The notes: generated by a model from the letters alone, not told the origin. Positions 16,952-26,356 are shown, counted from the first letter of the stretch. The stretch: DNA of 64,000 bases from Nocardia veterana NBRC 100344 (GCF_000308855.1 NZ_BAGM01000009.1:1-64000), one strand, 5' to 3'. A program made the numbers and translations.

Positions 16952-17836
16952 TCAGTCGGTGACGGCGTGGCAGGCCTCGATGAGCGAGCGCAGCTCGGCG
17001 CGTGGAGGATCGGGTCGCACCACCAGATAGCTGGGCATCGTCGGTTCCGGATTGCGCAGTGGACGCCAGACCACACCCGGGAACGACAATTGCGCCGCTT
17101 GGGCGGCGTAGTACACGGTCCAGCTCGGTGCGCCGAAGCCGATCGCGGCCAGCGTGTCCTGTTCGGTGGTGAACTCCGGGCCGAAGGCCGGTTCGAAGCC
17201 GGCCTCCCGGCAGGACTCGACCACCAGGTCGAACAGGGCGGGATTGCGGGCGCGCCGCACCAGCCGCAGCGGTAGCTCGGCCAGCCGGGCGAGTTCGACC
17301 TCGCGCAGCACCGCGAGGTCGTGCCGGGCGGGAATCGCGGCCACCAGACGGTCGGACCACAGCGGCAGCAGTTCGAGGCCGGGCTCGTCCCGGTACCCGC
17401 GCACGATCGCCGCATCGAGCTCGCCCGACCGAACCCGTTTCATCCGATCAGCGGTGTCGGCATCGACCAGCTCGACCCGAGCCGCGGGGGCGTAGCGGCC
17501 GAAGGCGACGAGGATGCTCTCCAGGCGCGCGCCCAGTCCCGTGCTGGTGCCCAGCCGGACCGTGCCGGTGCGTTCGGCGCGCAGATCGTCGATGGCGGTG
17601 CGGGCCTGCGCGACCGCGGTGAGCACCTGCTCGGCGTGTGGCAGCAGGCGCCGGCCGGCTTCGGTGAGGCGGACGGTGCGGGTGGTCCGCTCGAACAGGG
17701 CGACCCCCAGCTCCCGTTCCAGCCGGGTGATCTGCTGACTGACCGCCGACTGGACGATGTGCAGTCGCCGCGCCGCGCGCCCGAAATGTAATTCCTCGGC
17801 CACGATCAGGAAGTACTGCAACTGCCGGAGCTTCAC
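16952..17836 (-). CDS. LysR-family transcriptional regulator
   Basis: 294 residues. The N-terminal winged helix is clear (LRQLQYFLIVAEELHFGRAA, RLHIVQSAVSQQITRLERELG), followed by the effector domain from about 90 (GTVRLGTSTGLG). It is divergent from two alpha/beta-hydrolase genes 116 bases away, the usual layout for a LysR protein controlling its neighbours. The shared region has an AT-rich GATATTAAT just outside the start. The effector is unknown. Confidence 0.88.
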   Translation of the reverse strand: MKLRQLQYFLIVAEELHFGRAARRLHIVQSAVSQQITRLERELGVALFERTTRTVRLTEAGRRLLPHAEQVLTAVAQARTAIDDLRAERTGTVRLGTSTGLGARLESILVAFGRYAPAARVELVDADTADRMKRVRSGELDAAIVRGYRDEPGLELLPLWSDRLVAAIPARHDLAVLREVELARLAELPLRLVRRARNPALFDLVVESCREAGFEPAFGPEFTTEQDTLAAIGFGAPSWTVYYAAQAAQLSFPGVVWRPLRNPEPTMPSYLVVRPDPPRAELRSLIEACHAVTD

Positions 17837-17952
17837 GGCCGGATATTAATCAGTTCTGGTGAACAGTGCCGGCTCGGTTCGCCCATTTTTCCGCTGCGCC
17901 GATCGCGGTTTCCTGGACACGTCAATGCCGAGCTCAACGGGAAGTGATCGCC

Positions 17953-18738
17953 ATGCCATACCTCACCGTCGACGACGTCCGGCTCTACTACGAGGATCAG
18001 GGCGCCGGACGACCGCTGCTGTTCGTGCACGGCTGGGGCACCAGCGGCCGGGTTTGGGGCGCGCAGCAAGCCGAGCTGGTGAACGAATTCCGGGTGGTCA
18101 CCGTGGACTGGCGCGGCTGCGGACGTTCGGACCGGCCGGTCACCGGGAACACCCTGCCGGGGGTCGTGGCCGACCTGGTCGAGTTGATCGCGCGGTTGGG
18201 GCTGGAGCATCCGATCGTGGTCGGCTCCTCGGTCGGCGCGACCTTCGCCACCGAACTGGCCCTGGCCCATCCGGACCTGCTCGGTGGTGTGGTCGCGGTC
18301 GACGGCCCCGCGTACTGGCCCGGACAGGGTATGCCGCTGGCCGAGATCATCGACGGGATGCGATATCGCAGAGCGGAATTTGTCGCGAACTGGGTGCCGA
18401 ACTGGTATGCGCCGGGTACCGCGAGCGCGCTGATCGATTGGACCGTGCGCCAGATCCTGGATTCCGGCGTTCATATCGACGAACTGTTCCGGGCCTTCGC
18501 CAGCTACGACCCACGGCCGCGACTTCCGCTGTTGCGGACGCCGATTCACTATCTGCACGGCGAACTGGACGCCGAGATTCCGGTCGCGGTGGCACGGGTC
18601 TGCGCTGCGCTCACTCCCGGCGCGGGCGTGAGTGTGATCGCGGGCGCCGGGCATATGCCGCAGCAGGAGCGCGCGGCCGAATTCACCGCCGCACTGCGCC
18701 GGGCCATTGCCGGCTTCGCCGGGACGGCCGCCGCCTGA
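17953..18738 (+). CDS. Alpha/beta hydrolase
   Basis: 261 residues from ATG 17953 with GGGAAGTG upstream. The fold is clear: oxyanion strand LLFVHGWGTSGRVW, nucleophile Ser in VGSSVGA, acid Asp in LHGELDAEIP and His in GAGHMPQ. It resembles peroxidase-like or ester-cleaving hydrolases; the substrate is unknown. It is first of two hydrolase genes in the same direction, 33 bases apart, opposite LysR. Confidence 0.85.
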   Translation: MPYLTVDDVRLYYEDQGAGRPLLFVHGWGTSGRVWGAQQAELVNEFRVVTVDWRGCGRSDRPVTGNTLPGVVADLVELIARLGLEHPIVVGSSVGATFATELALAHPDLLGGVVAVDGPAYWPGQGMPLAEIIDGMRYRRAEFVANWVPNWYAPGTASALIDWTVRQILDSGVHIDELFRAFASYDPRPRLPLLRTPIHYLHGELDAEIPVAVARVCAALTPGAGVSVIAGAGHMPQQERAAEFTAALRRAIAGFAGTAAA

Positions 18739-18771
18739 CATTCGACGAACACGACATCCGAGGATTATTCG

Positions 18772-19584
18772 ATGCATTTCGCAACAGCCCGACTCACCGG
18801 CGGCGATGCCGAGGTCGCCTACGATCTCACCGGATCCGGGCCAGCGGTCGTCCTGATTCACGGCACCGCGGCCGGGCGGGACCAGTGGGCGGCTCTCACC
18901 GCCGAAATCGCCGATCGCTACACCGTGCTGGCGCTCGACTATTCGGGCTCCGGCGACACCGTCGACCACGGCGGGCCGCTGACCGTCGCCGATCTGGCCG
19001 CCGAGGTGCGCGCCGCCGCCGACCACGCCGGTCTCGACGAATTCCATCTCGTCGGGCATTCCCTCGGCGCGGTGGTCGCCGCCCACCTCGCGGGGACGGC
19101 GCCCGATCGGGTCCACTCGCTGCTGATGCACGCGGGCTGGGTGCGCACCGACACCCGGATGGATGCCGAGTTCCGGCATTGGATCGACCTGTTGCGCGCC
19201 GACGCCGCGCACGGCACCACACTGTTCGCGCGGGCGCTGCCGCTGCTGGCGTTCGGCCCGCGCTATTGGGAGCGGGCCACCGCCGAAGACAACGAGGCAC
19301 TGGTCGAGCAACTGGCGGGCGCGATCGCCCGGGGTGCCGCCCGGCAGACCGAGGTGGACCGAAACGTCGATCTGACCGATCTGCTCGGCCGGATCATCGC
19401 ACCGACGCTGGTGCTCGCCAGCGCCCACGACCGTGTCGTCCCGGCCACCCAGCAGCAACGGCTGCTCGCCGCGATCGCCGATGCCCGCTATGCCGAGATC
19501 GACGCCGGGCACGGGGCGCCCGGTGAGGATCCGGCCGGATTCCACGCCAAGATCGTCGGCTTCCTGGACGAGCAGTCGGCGTGA
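18772..19584 (+). CDS. Alpha/beta hydrolase, second in pair
   Basis: 270 residues. The oxyanion loop is VVLIHGTAAGRDQW, the nucleophile Ser is in GHSLGA, the acid is in LASAHDRVVP and the His in DAGHGAP. It is a paralogue of the preceding gene at low similarity and likely co-transcribed with it. The role is unknown; the LysR context suggests an inducible small-molecule catabolic or detoxifying step. Confidence 0.83.
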   Translation: MHFATARLTGGDAEVAYDLTGSGPAVVLIHGTAAGRDQWAALTAEIADRYTVLALDYSGSGDTVDHGGPLTVADLAAEVRAAADHAGLDEFHLVGHSLGAVVAAHLAGTAPDRVHSLLMHAGWVRTDTRMDAEFRHWIDLLRADAAHGTTLFARALPLLAFGPRYWERATAEDNEALVEQLAGAIARGAARQTEVDRNVDLTDLLGRIIAPTLVLASAHDRVVPATQQQRLLAAIADARYAEIDAGHGAPGEDPAGFHAKIVGFLDEQSA

Positions 19585-19629
19585 CCGCCGCCGGGTGCGC
19601 GGTCCGTCTGCCGCTCACCCGGCGGCGCC

Positions 19630-20046
19630 TCAGTTTCCGGGATGGTCCATCCAGAACGCCTCCCACTGGTGACCGTCCGGATCGACGAAGGCGCGGCTGA
19701 ACATACCCACCGCTTCCTCTTGGGCGCGCTTGTCCTCGCTGACCTCTTCGGTGGCCCCGGCCGCCACCGCGGCGGCGAGCAACGACTCGACCTCGGCCGC
19801 ACTGCTCAGTGACAGGGCATAGATCGACCCGGTCGCGGCGCGGGTGTCGGCGATCGGGCGGTTGGTGAAGGTCTCGAAGAACGGCCGGGCCAGCAGCATC
19901 AGGCAGATGTTGTCGTCGACGACGACGCAGGCGGCGTTCTCGTCGGTGAAGTCCGGATTCACCTTCCAGCCCAGCGCCTCGTAGAACGATTCGGACCGCT
20001 CCAGATCCTCGACGGGGAGATTGATGAAGATCATCTTGCTGGCCAT
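19630..20046 (-). CDS. VOC-family (glyoxalase/bleomycin-resistance-like) protein
   Basis: 138 residues from ATG 20046 with GAGAGGA upstream, preferred over an in-frame ATG at 20079. It has two beta-alpha-beta-beta-beta units: MIFINLPVEDLERSESFYEALGW and the C-terminal FVDPDGHQWEAFWMD. The candidate metal residues are incomplete compared with glyoxalase I, as in the YaeR/PhnB-like group. The substrate is unknown. It converges on the second hydrolase gene. Confidence 0.8.
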   Translation of the reverse strand: MASKMIFINLPVEDLERSESFYEALGWKVNPDFTDENAACVVVDDNICLMLLARPFFETFTNRPIADTRAATGSIYALSLSSAAEVESLLAAAVAAGATEEVSEDKRAQEEAVGMFSRAFVDPDGHQWEAFWMDHPGN

Positions 20047-20201
20047 GCTCGGTCCTCTCGCGGCATCGGTATGTGTCATCAGTTGCGACGCCGCGGGCCC
20101 GGCAAACTCATCGGATCACCGCTGGAGTGGTGGCGAGCCGCGCCACTGCCGTGCCGGAAAACAGGTCGCGGCCGAGCGATCCCGGCCGATACTGTCCGAT
20201 C

Positions 20202-20804
20202 GTGTCGAATGGTGCGGACAGTTCCGACGGCCGGTTCGCGGCGGATGGCACGACCGGGGCCGTCTATCTCGTCACCGGTATTCAGGCGGCCGGAAAGTCG
20301 ACGGTCGGGCAGGCGCTGGCCGAGCGGCTCCCGCGTTCCGCACATGTCCGCGGTGACGTGTTCCGTCGCTTCGTCGTCGGCGGGCGTGCCGAGATGTCGG
20401 ATGCCCCGAGTTCGGAAGCGTTGCGGCAGTTGCGATTGCGCCATCGGCTGGCGGCCGCCACGGCCGACGCCTACGCGGCCGCGGGATTCACCGCGGTGGT
20501 CCAGGACGTGGTACTGGGCGATCTGCTGCCGTGGATGGTCGAGCAGATCTGCACCGATCCGTTGTACGTGGTCGTGCTGACGCCGAGCCCGGCCGCGGTG
20601 GCTCGGCGAGAGGCCGGCCGGGACAAGAAGGCCTACGGCACCTTCACGGTGCACCAGCTCGACACGATTCTGCGCGCCGAAACCCCGCGCCTCGGATTAT
20701 GGCTGGACACAACCGATCTCACGGTCGATGCGACGGTGGACGAAATACTCGCCCGGGCCGAACCGGTGGAGCGGCGGTTCGACCCGGGCGAGCGCCTGCG
20801 TTAG
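20202..20804 (+). CDS. P-loop kinase-like protein
   Basis: 200 residues from GTG 20202, seven bases after the -10 TACTGT (20190-20195), so a leaderless start is likely. Walker A is GIQAAGKST (residues 26-34). RGDVFRRF and the pattern DPLYVVVLTPSPAAVARREAGRDKKAYG resemble small ATP-dependent phosphotransferases such as chloramphenicol phosphotransferase-like and AAA_33 proteins. The acceptor is unknown. Its stop overlaps the fadE27 stop from the other strand by four bases. Confidence 0.7.
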   Translation: MSNGADSSDGRFAADGTTGAVYLVTGIQAAGKSTVGQALAERLPRSAHVRGDVFRRFVVGGRAEMSDAPSSEALRQLRLRHRLAAATADAYAAAGFTAVVQDVVLGDLLPWMVEQICTDPLYVVVLTPSPAAVARREAGRDKKAYGTFTVHQLDTILRAETPRLGLWLDTTDLTVDATVDEILARAEPVERRFDPGERLR

Positions 20805-21898
20805 TGGGCCTCGGCCAGGAGGGTGCCCAGCGCACGCAGGTGGTCGGTGGCGCCGCCGAGCGCGAATTCGTTGTGCTTGGCGGCGGTGAAATAGCACTGG
20901 ACGATATGGTCCCGGTCGATGCCGACACCACCGTGCACGTGGACGGCGGTGTGCGCGATGCGGTGGCCGGCCTCGGCGGCCCAGAATTTGGCGGTGTGGA
21001 TCTCGGCGTCGGCCGCCAGTCCCTCGTCGACCCGCCACGCGGCCTGGGTCACGGCCAGCCGCAGCCCCTGCAGGTCGATGTAGCCGTCGGCCAGCCGCTG
21101 CGCGACCGCCTGGAAGCTGCCGATCTTGCGATTGAACTGCTCACGCTCACGGCCGTATTCGGCGACGAGTTCGACCGCGCGCTCCAGGGTTCCCAGCTGC
21201 TGTGCGGCCAGGCCGAGCCAGCCGCGGTTCAGCAGCCACGTGAGGATTTCCGCGCCGTCGTCCACGGTGCCGATCAATTCGGCCGGGGTGGCATCGAATT
21301 CGATCTCGGCCTGCGGGCTGCGGTCGACCACCTGCTGGGGTGTGACGCGGGCGTCCGCCGGGTCGACCAGGAATACCGCGGCCTTCCCGGCGACGCCGGC
21401 GGGCACCAGGATTCGCGCGGACCGGTCGGCGAAGGGAACCACCGTCTTGGCGCCGACCAGTTTCCAGCCGCCGTCCTCGGTCGCCGTCGTGGTGGGCTTG
21501 GTCGGCTCCCAGTTCCGCTCCTCCGACAGCGCGACCGTCAGAACGATCTCGCCCGCACCGGCTTTCGCCGCGAGCTCGCGCTGTGCCGGGCTGCCCCAGC
21601 GGGCCAGCGCACCGGCGCCGAGCGCGACCGACCACAGGTACGGCACCGGGGCGGCGGACTTGCCGAGCTCCCGCAGGATCGCGGTCTGTTCCAGCACCCC
21701 GAGTCCGCTGCCGCCCACCGATTCCGGTAGTGCCGCCGCGAGTACCCCGGTCTCGGCCAGCGAACGCCACAGCTGTTCGTCGAAGCGGACCTCGGCCTTG
21801 TCCAGTTCCCGCAGGCGGTCGGCGGTGACCAGTTTCGCGCAGACCTCGCCGGTCAGCCGCGCGAGATCCTGCTGCCCTTCGGTAAGTGTGAAATCCAT
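20801..21898 (-). CDS. fadE27: FadE27-type acyl-CoA dehydrogenase (ChsE5)
   Basis: 365 residues of the acyl-CoA dehydrogenase fold: N-terminal helical domain (DFTLTEGQQDLARLTGEV), middle beta domain and C-terminal helices (YGREREQFNRKIGSFQAVAQRLAD, VHVHGGVGID). In M. tuberculosis FadE26 and FadE27 form the ChsE4-ChsE5 alpha2beta2 enzyme that desaturates the C27 steroid CoA ester; each chain contributes half of the FAD and active sites. The gene follows fadE26 by 32 bases in the same direction, supporting co-translation. Confidence 0.88.
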   Translation of the reverse strand: MDFTLTEGQQDLARLTGEVCAKLVTADRLRELDKAEVRFDEQLWRSLAETGVLAAALPESVGGSGLGVLEQTAILRELGKSAAPVPYLWSVALGAGALARWGSPAQRELAAKAGAGEIVLTVALSEERNWEPTKPTTTATEDGGWKLVGAKTVVPFADRSARILVPAGVAGKAAVFLVDPADARVTPQQVVDRSPQAEIEFDATPAELIGTVDDGAEILTWLLNRGWLGLAAQQLGTLERAVELVAEYGREREQFNRKIGSFQAVAQRLADGYIDLQGLRLAVTQAAWRVDEGLAADAEIHTAKFWAAEAGHRIAHTAVHVHGGVGIDRDHIVQCYFTAAKHNEFALGGATDHLRALGTLLAEAH

Positions 21899-21930
21899 TG
21901 GTGATACCTAGCTTTCGGCTGGTGCGCGGC

Positions 21931-23124
21931 TCAGCGGGCGGCGGCGGGCTGTTTGAGGGCGGTCATGGCGATGATGTCGCGCTGCACCTCGTTGGTGCCG
22001 CCGCCGAAGGTCAGGATCAGGCAGGCGCGGTGCATGCGCTCGAGCCGGCCCCGCAGCTGGGCGCCGGGGGAGTCCTGGCGCAGATATGCCTGCGGCCCGA
22101 GAATCTCCATCAGCAGCCGGTAGGCCTCGGTCGCGAGTTCGGTGCCGAGCACCTTGCAGGTGGAGGCATCCCACGGCCGCGGAGCGGCGTCGCCGCCGGC
22201 ATCCGCGCCGGAGGCGATCTCCCAGTTGAGCAGCTTCAGGTATTCCACCTTGGCGTGCACCCGCGCCAGGTTCAGCCGCACCCACTCGTTGTCGATCACC
22301 CGGGCGCCGGTGGAGTCCTTGGTTTCGCGCGCCCATTCCGTTGTCTGGGCGACAGCCAGGGCCAGCGGCGCGGCCGAGGTCAGCGCTACCCGCTCGTGGT
22401 TGAGCTGATTAGTGACCAGCGCCCAGCCGCCGTTCTCGGGGCCGACCATCGAACTGTGCGGAACGCGCACGTCCTGGTAGTAGGTGGCGCTGGTGTCCGG
22501 CCCCGCCATGGTGTGCACCGGGGTCCAGGAGAAGCCCTCGGCCGAGGTCGGCACGATGAACATGCTGATGCCCTTGTGCTTCTTGGCATTCGGATCGGTG
22601 CGGGCGGCCAGCCAGACGTAGTCGGCGTACTGGATGAGGCTGGTCCACATCTTCTGACCGTTGATCACCCAGTCGTCCCCGTCGCGCACGGCCGAGGTCC
22701 GCAGCGAGGCCAGGTCGGTGCCGGCGCCCGGTTCGGAATAGCCGATGGAGAAGTGCAATTCGCCGGCGGCGATCTTGGGCAGGAAGAACTTCTTCTGTTC
22801 CTCGCTGCCGTAGTGCATGATCGTCGGCGCCACCGAGTTGATGGTCAGGAACGGCACCGGGGCACCCGCGATCGCGGCCTCGTCGGTGAAGATCAGCTGA
22901 TCCATCGTCGAGCGGTCCTGCCCGCCGTACTCCTTGGGCCAGCCGAGGGCGAGCCAGCCGTCCCGGCCCATCTCCTGGACCACCTCGCGGTAGACGTTGC
23001 CGTGGCCGTATTCACCGGTCTGGGACGACAGAGCCTCGCGCCGCTCCGGCGTGATCAGCTTGGCGAAATATTCGCGGAGCTCGGCGCGCAGCTGCTCCTG
23101 TTGCTCGGTGTAAGCAATCCGCAT
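21931..23124 (-). CDS. fadE26: FadE26-type acyl-CoA dehydrogenase (ChsE4)
   Basis: 397 residues. Acyl-CoA dehydrogenase motifs are FSIGYSEPGAGTDLASLRT, the FAD-binding GDDWVINGQKMWTS and the C-terminal LTFGGGTNEVQRDIIAM. The Glu in QLNHERVAL, near residue 240, is the likely catalytic base in this subunit (Glu247 is the ChsE4 base, from memory). It heads the fadE26-fadE27 unit, with GAGG eight bases before the ATG and a KstR-like box 77 bases upstream. Confidence 0.9.
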   Translation of the reverse strand: MRIAYTEQQEQLRAELREYFAKLITPERREALSSQTGEYGHGNVYREVVQEMGRDGWLALGWPKEYGGQDRSTMDQLIFTDEAAIAGAPVPFLTINSVAPTIMHYGSEEQKKFFLPKIAAGELHFSIGYSEPGAGTDLASLRTSAVRDGDDWVINGQKMWTSLIQYADYVWLAARTDPNAKKHKGISMFIVPTSAEGFSWTPVHTMAGPDTSATYYQDVRVPHSSMVGPENGGWALVTNQLNHERVALTSAAPLALAVAQTTEWARETKDSTGARVIDNEWVRLNLARVHAKVEYLKLLNWEIASGADAGGDAAPRPWDASTCKVLGTELATEAYRLLMEILGPQAYLRQDSPGAQLRGRLERMHRACLILTFGGGTNEVQRDIIAMTALKQPAAAR

Positions 23125-23200
23125 GGCGGTTACCTCGTACTCGGTGATTGTGACGGCGGATGCGACGGCACCGCCTCGGTGTCGATCATTGCATATCTAC

Positions 23201-23214
23201 TGAAACATGTTCCA
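23201..23214. promoter_or_regulatory. KstR-like box 6 between fadE26 and fdxD
   Basis: TGAAACATGTTCCA matches TnnAACnnGTTnnA fully. It lies between divergent fadE26 (77 bases away) and fdxD (88 bases away) and may control both. Confidence 0.82.
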
Positions 23215-23301
23215 GTATGGATACCGAATCCGGCCGCTTCGGCCGCGGCGGCCGAGCCGGGTGAGTAGGCTCGGCGATACCTGCTGGTGAAGGAGTTATC
23301 A

Positions 23302-23490
23302 ATGAAGGTCAGTGTGGATTTCGACCAGTGCGAGGCCAACGGAATCTGTGTCGGAATCGCCCCCGACGTCTTCGAACTCGATGACGAGGACCAGCTCCAC
23401 ATCGTCACCGCGGAGGTCCCGGAGGATCGGCTCGCGGATGTGGAGACGGCGGTCGCGCAGTGCCCGAAGGCTGCTCTGCGGTTGCAGTGA
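23302..23490 (+). CDS. fdxD: Single-cluster ferredoxin
   Basis: 62 residues from ATG 23302 with AAGGAG seven bases upstream. The cluster motif is C10-x5-C16 with Asn13 where a fourth ligand would sit, and a C-terminal QCPKAAL, indicating a [3Fe-4S] ferredoxin of the cytochrome P450-partner type. Position next to hsd4A equals Rv3503c (fdxD). A role as electron donor to a sterol P450 such as CYP125 is plausible but inferred. Confidence 0.85.
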   Translation: MKVSVDFDQCEANGICVGIAPDVFELDDEDQLHIVTAEVPEDRLADVETAVAQCPKAALRLQ

Positions 23491-23510
23491 ATCGGATGCT
23501 TGCCGATAAC

Positions 23511-23528
23511 TGGAACACGTTCTAGAGT
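23511..23528 (+). promoter_or_regulatory. KstR-like box 7 overlapping the hsd4A -10
   Basis: TGGAACACGTTCTA (23511-23524) is a full consensus match. TAGAGT (23523-23528) is the -10, six bases before GTG 23535, the same geometry as at fadD19. Confidence 0.85.
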
Positions 23529-23534
23529 CACGGC

Positions 23535-24452
23535 GTGAGTGAATCGTCGAATCAGTCGGGGACGGATCTGTCCGGCAAGGTAGCGATCGTGACCGGAGCC
23601 GGTGCGGGCCTCGGGCGGGCCGAGGCATTGGCGCTGGCCGGGGCCGGCGCCTCGGTGGTGGTCAACGATCTGGCCGAAAGCGATGCGGTGGCCGCCACCC
23701 TCGCCGATATTCGCGCGCTCGGCGCGAAAGCGGAATTCGTGGCCGGCAGCGTCGCCGAGCGCGCCACCGCCGATGCCCTGATTCGCACCGCGGACGAGAC
23801 TTTCGGCGGCGTGGACATCGTCGTGAACAATGCGGGAATTGTCCGCGACCGCATGCTTTTCAATCTCTCCGACGAGGACTGGGACGCGGTCATCGCCGTC
23901 CATCTGCGCGGCCATTTCCTGTTGTCGCGCAATGCCGCGGCCTACTGGCGCGGTAAATCGAAGGAAGCGGGTGCTCCAATTTACGGGCGCCTGATCAACA
24001 CTTCTTCCGAGGCGGGTTTGCTGGGGCCGGAGGGGCAGCCGAATTATGCGGCAGCGAAAGCCGGGATCACCGCACTGACACTGTCGGCAGCGCGTGGCTT
24101 GTCGCGCTACGGTGTGCGCGCCAACGCCATCTGCCCGCGGGCGCGGACCGCCATGACGGAATCGGTGTTCTCGGCGGCGCCCGAGGGTGGAGTGGACCCC
24201 CTCTCGCCCGATCATGTCGCCCGTCTGGTCGCCTACCTGGCCGCACCCGGCGCCGACGCCATCAGCGGTCAGGTCTTCGTCGTCTACGGCCCGATGGTCG
24301 CGCTGATGGCCGCGCCGGAGGTCGAGGCGCGCTTCGACGCCGCGGGTGCGGAATGGACCGCGGACGCGCTGGCCGACACACTCGGCGCCTACTTCGCCGA
24401 GCGCCCCGCCGGGCGTACGTTTTCTGCGAGTTCGCTGCACGACCTCGGCTGA
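23535..24452 (+). CDS. hsd4A: Hsd4A-type short-chain dehydrogenase (steroid 3-hydroxyacyl-CoA/17-hydroxy)
   Basis: 305 residues, longer than a minimal SDR. Cofactor motif TGAGAGLG (about 20-27), NNAG near 100, catalytic Ser in NTSSEAG and YAAAK. The C-terminal 60 residues extend beyond the Rossmann fold, as in the multifunctional-enzyme family. Hsd4A homologues oxidise the side-chain 3-hydroxyacyl-CoA and 17beta-hydroxysteroids. The start is leaderless behind a KstR-like box. The neighbours fdxD and mce4 match Rv3502c. Confidence 0.88.
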   Translation: MSESSNQSGTDLSGKVAIVTGAGAGLGRAEALALAGAGASVVVNDLAESDAVAATLADIRALGAKAEFVAGSVAERATADALIRTADETFGGVDIVVNNAGIVRDRMLFNLSDEDWDAVIAVHLRGHFLLSRNAAAYWRGKSKEAGAPIYGRLINTSSEAGLLGPEGQPNYAAAKAGITALTLSAARGLSRYGVRANAICPRARTAMTESVFSAAPEGGVDPLSPDHVARLVAYLAAPGADAISGQVFVVYGPMVALMAAPEVEARFDAAGAEWTADALADTLGAYFAERPAGRTFSASSLHDLG

Positions 24453-24562
24453 TTATCGGGTGCAGGTCATCCGTCCAACTCCGGTTGATCGGCGGTCCCG
24501 CACTTGGTAGACATGGGGGTCGACGGTTGTGGGGTGCCTCACAAAGGCGTTCTGTACACCGT

Positions 24563-24576
24563 ATGAACCTGTTCTA
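24563..24576. promoter_or_regulatory. KstR-like box 8, distal mce4 site
   Basis: ATGAACCTGTTCTA matches KstR except the first base. It is 79 bp upstream of box 9, between hsd4A and yrbE4A. Confidence 0.65.
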
Positions 24577-24641
24577 GCTTCCGGGATGACTTCCGGATGA
24601 AAAGAGCAGTTCAAAAATGGCAAATTCTCTTCCGTGACGTA

Positions 24642-24659
24642 GTGAACGTGTTCTAATCT
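24642..24659 (+). promoter_or_regulatory. KstR-like box 9 overlapping the mce4 operon -10
   Basis: GTGAACGTGTTCTA (24642-24655) matches all but the first base; TAATCT (24654-24659) is the -10. The transcript would start near 24666, giving a 65-base leader to yrbE4A. Confidence 0.75.
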
Positions 24660-24730
24660 TCGGAACGGTTGAGTGTGGAGGCTCGCGAGCGCGATGATGC
24701 GTGCACGGGTCGGCAAGGAGGAATCGCGGA

Positions 24731-25495
24731 ATGAACGAGGTTCTTGCCGTGCCGTTGCGTGCGGTCGGCGGGTTCTTCGAACTCGTGGCCGCTGTGGCGC
24801 GGGCCTTGATACGTCCGCCGTTTCAGCGACGAGAATTCGTCGACCAGTCGTGGTTCGTGGCCCGGGTGTCGATCATCCCGACCATCCTGGTCGCGATCCC
24901 GTTCACCGTTCTGGTGAGCTTCACGCTGAACATTCTGTTGCGCGAAATCGGCGCGGCCGACCTTTCGGGCGCCGGCGCCGCATTCGGAACCGTGACGCAG
25001 GTCGGTCCGATCGTGACCGTGCTGATCGTCGCCGGTGCGGGCGCCACCGCCATCTGCGCGGACCTGGGCGCTCGCACCATCCGCGAAGAGATCGACGCCA
25101 TGAAGGTGCTCGGTATCGACCCCATTCACCGCTTGGTGGTGCCCCGCGTGCTCGCCTCGATGTTCGTCGCGGCGCTGCTCAACGGCCTGGTCTCGACGAT
25201 CGGCATCGCCGGCGGCTTCCTGTTCTCGGTGCTGCTGCAGGGAGTCAACCCCGGCGCCTTCGTCAACGGGCTCACCCTGCTCACCCATACCCCGGAGCTG
25301 GTGATCTCGGAGGTCAAGGCCGCGCTGTTCGGTCTGATCGCCGGACTGATGGCCTGCTACCTCGGTCTCAACGTCAAGGGCGGTCCCAAGAGTGTGGGTG
25401 ACGCGGTCAACCAGACGGTGGTGTTCTCCTTCATGGCTCTGTTCGTGGTGAACGTCGTGGTCACCGCCGTCGGCATCAAGTTCACGGTGCGGTGA
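24731..25495 (+). CDS. yrbE4A: YrbE4A, MlaE-type permease of the Mce4 importer
   Basis: 254 residues from ATG 24731 with AAGGAGGA upstream. It has five to six membrane helices and the MlaE/YrbE signature region DLGARTIREEIDAMKVLGIDP between them, which contacts the ATPase MceG (not encoded here). It is the first permease of the sterol importer in the inner membrane and heads an unbroken ten-gene run with mostly overlapping or adjacent coding regions. Confidence 0.93.
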   Translation: MNEVLAVPLRAVGGFFELVAAVARALIRPPFQRREFVDQSWFVARVSIIPTILVAIPFTVLVSFTLNILLREIGAADLSGAGAAFGTVTQVGPIVTVLIVAGAGATAICADLGARTIREEIDAMKVLGIDPIHRLVVPRVLASMFVAALLNGLVSTIGIAGGFLFSVLLQGVNPGAFVNGLTLLTHTPELVISEVKAALFGLIAGLMACYLGLNVKGGPKSVGDAVNQTVVFSFMALFVVNVVVTAVGIKFTVR

Positions 25496-25499
25496 TCCG

Positions 25500-26351
25500 A
25501 TGGCGTTCGTAATCCAGTCCCGCTTCCCCCGTACTGTTCGACGTGTGCGGCGGGTTTCGAGTTCGATGGACGGAATCGGGCATCACGCCCAGTTCTATGC
25601 GAAGTCACTGGCCTCGGTGCCGAAGGCGTTCTCGCACTATCGCACCGAAACCATCCGCCTGATCGCCGAAATCAGCATGGGTACAGGGGCATTGGCGGTG
25701 ATCGGCGGCACGGTCGTGATCGTCGGCTTCCTCACCCTGTTCACCGGCGGCACCATCGCGGTGCAGGGTTACAGTTCGCTGGGCAATATCGGTGTCGAGG
25801 CGCTGACCGGATTCTTCGCCGCATTTCTCAACGTGCGCATCGCGGCACCGGTGATCTCGGGTATCGGCCTCGCGGCCACCATCGGGGCCGGTGCGACCGC
25901 CCAGCTGGGCGCCATGCGCGTGGCCGAGGAGATCGACGCCCTGGAATCGATGGCGATCCGGCCGATGCCCTTCCTGGTCGGCACCCGGGTGCTGGCGGGC
26001 ATGATCGCGATCGTTCCGCTCTACGCGCTGGCGGTCATCGCGTCGTTCGTCGCGAGTCGCTTCGCCACGGTCGTCATCTACGGTCAGTCGGCCGGTGTGT
26101 ACGACCACTACTTCTCCACATTCCTGATTCCCAGTGACATTCTGTGGTCGTTCGTACAGGCGATCCTCATGGCCTTGGCCGTCATGATGATTCACACCTA
26201 TTACGGCTACAACGCGACCGGTGGCCCGGTCGGTGTCGGAATCGCGGTCGGTAACGCGGTGCGCGCCTCGCTGGTGGCAGTGGTTTCGGTAACCCTGCTG
26301 ATGTCGCTGGCGATCTACGGCACCTCCGGCAACTTCCATCTCTCCGGGTAG
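25500..26351 (+). CDS. yrbE4B: YrbE4B, second MlaE-type permease
   Basis: 283 residues, four bases after yrbE4A. It shows the same coupling signature (QLGAMRVAEEIDALESMAIRP) and five helices; the N-terminal basic 20 residues precede an amphipathic segment (FYAKSLASVPKAFSHYRTE). It pairs with YrbE4A as the transmembrane heterodimer beneath the Mce4 tunnel. Confidence 0.93.
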   Translation: MAFVIQSRFPRTVRRVRRVSSSMDGIGHHAQFYAKSLASVPKAFSHYRTETIRLIAEISMGTGALAVIGGTVVIVGFLTLFTGGTIAVQGYSSLGNIGVEALTGFFAAFLNVRIAAPVISGIGLAATIGAGATAQLGAMRVAEEIDALESMAIRPMPFLVGTRVLAGMIAIVPLYALAVIASFVASRFATVVIYGQSAGVYDHYFSTFLIPSDILWSFVQAILMALAVMMIHTYYGYNATGGPVGVGIAVGNAVRASLVAVVSVTLLMSLAIYGTSGNFHLSG

Positions 26352-26356
26352 GCGGC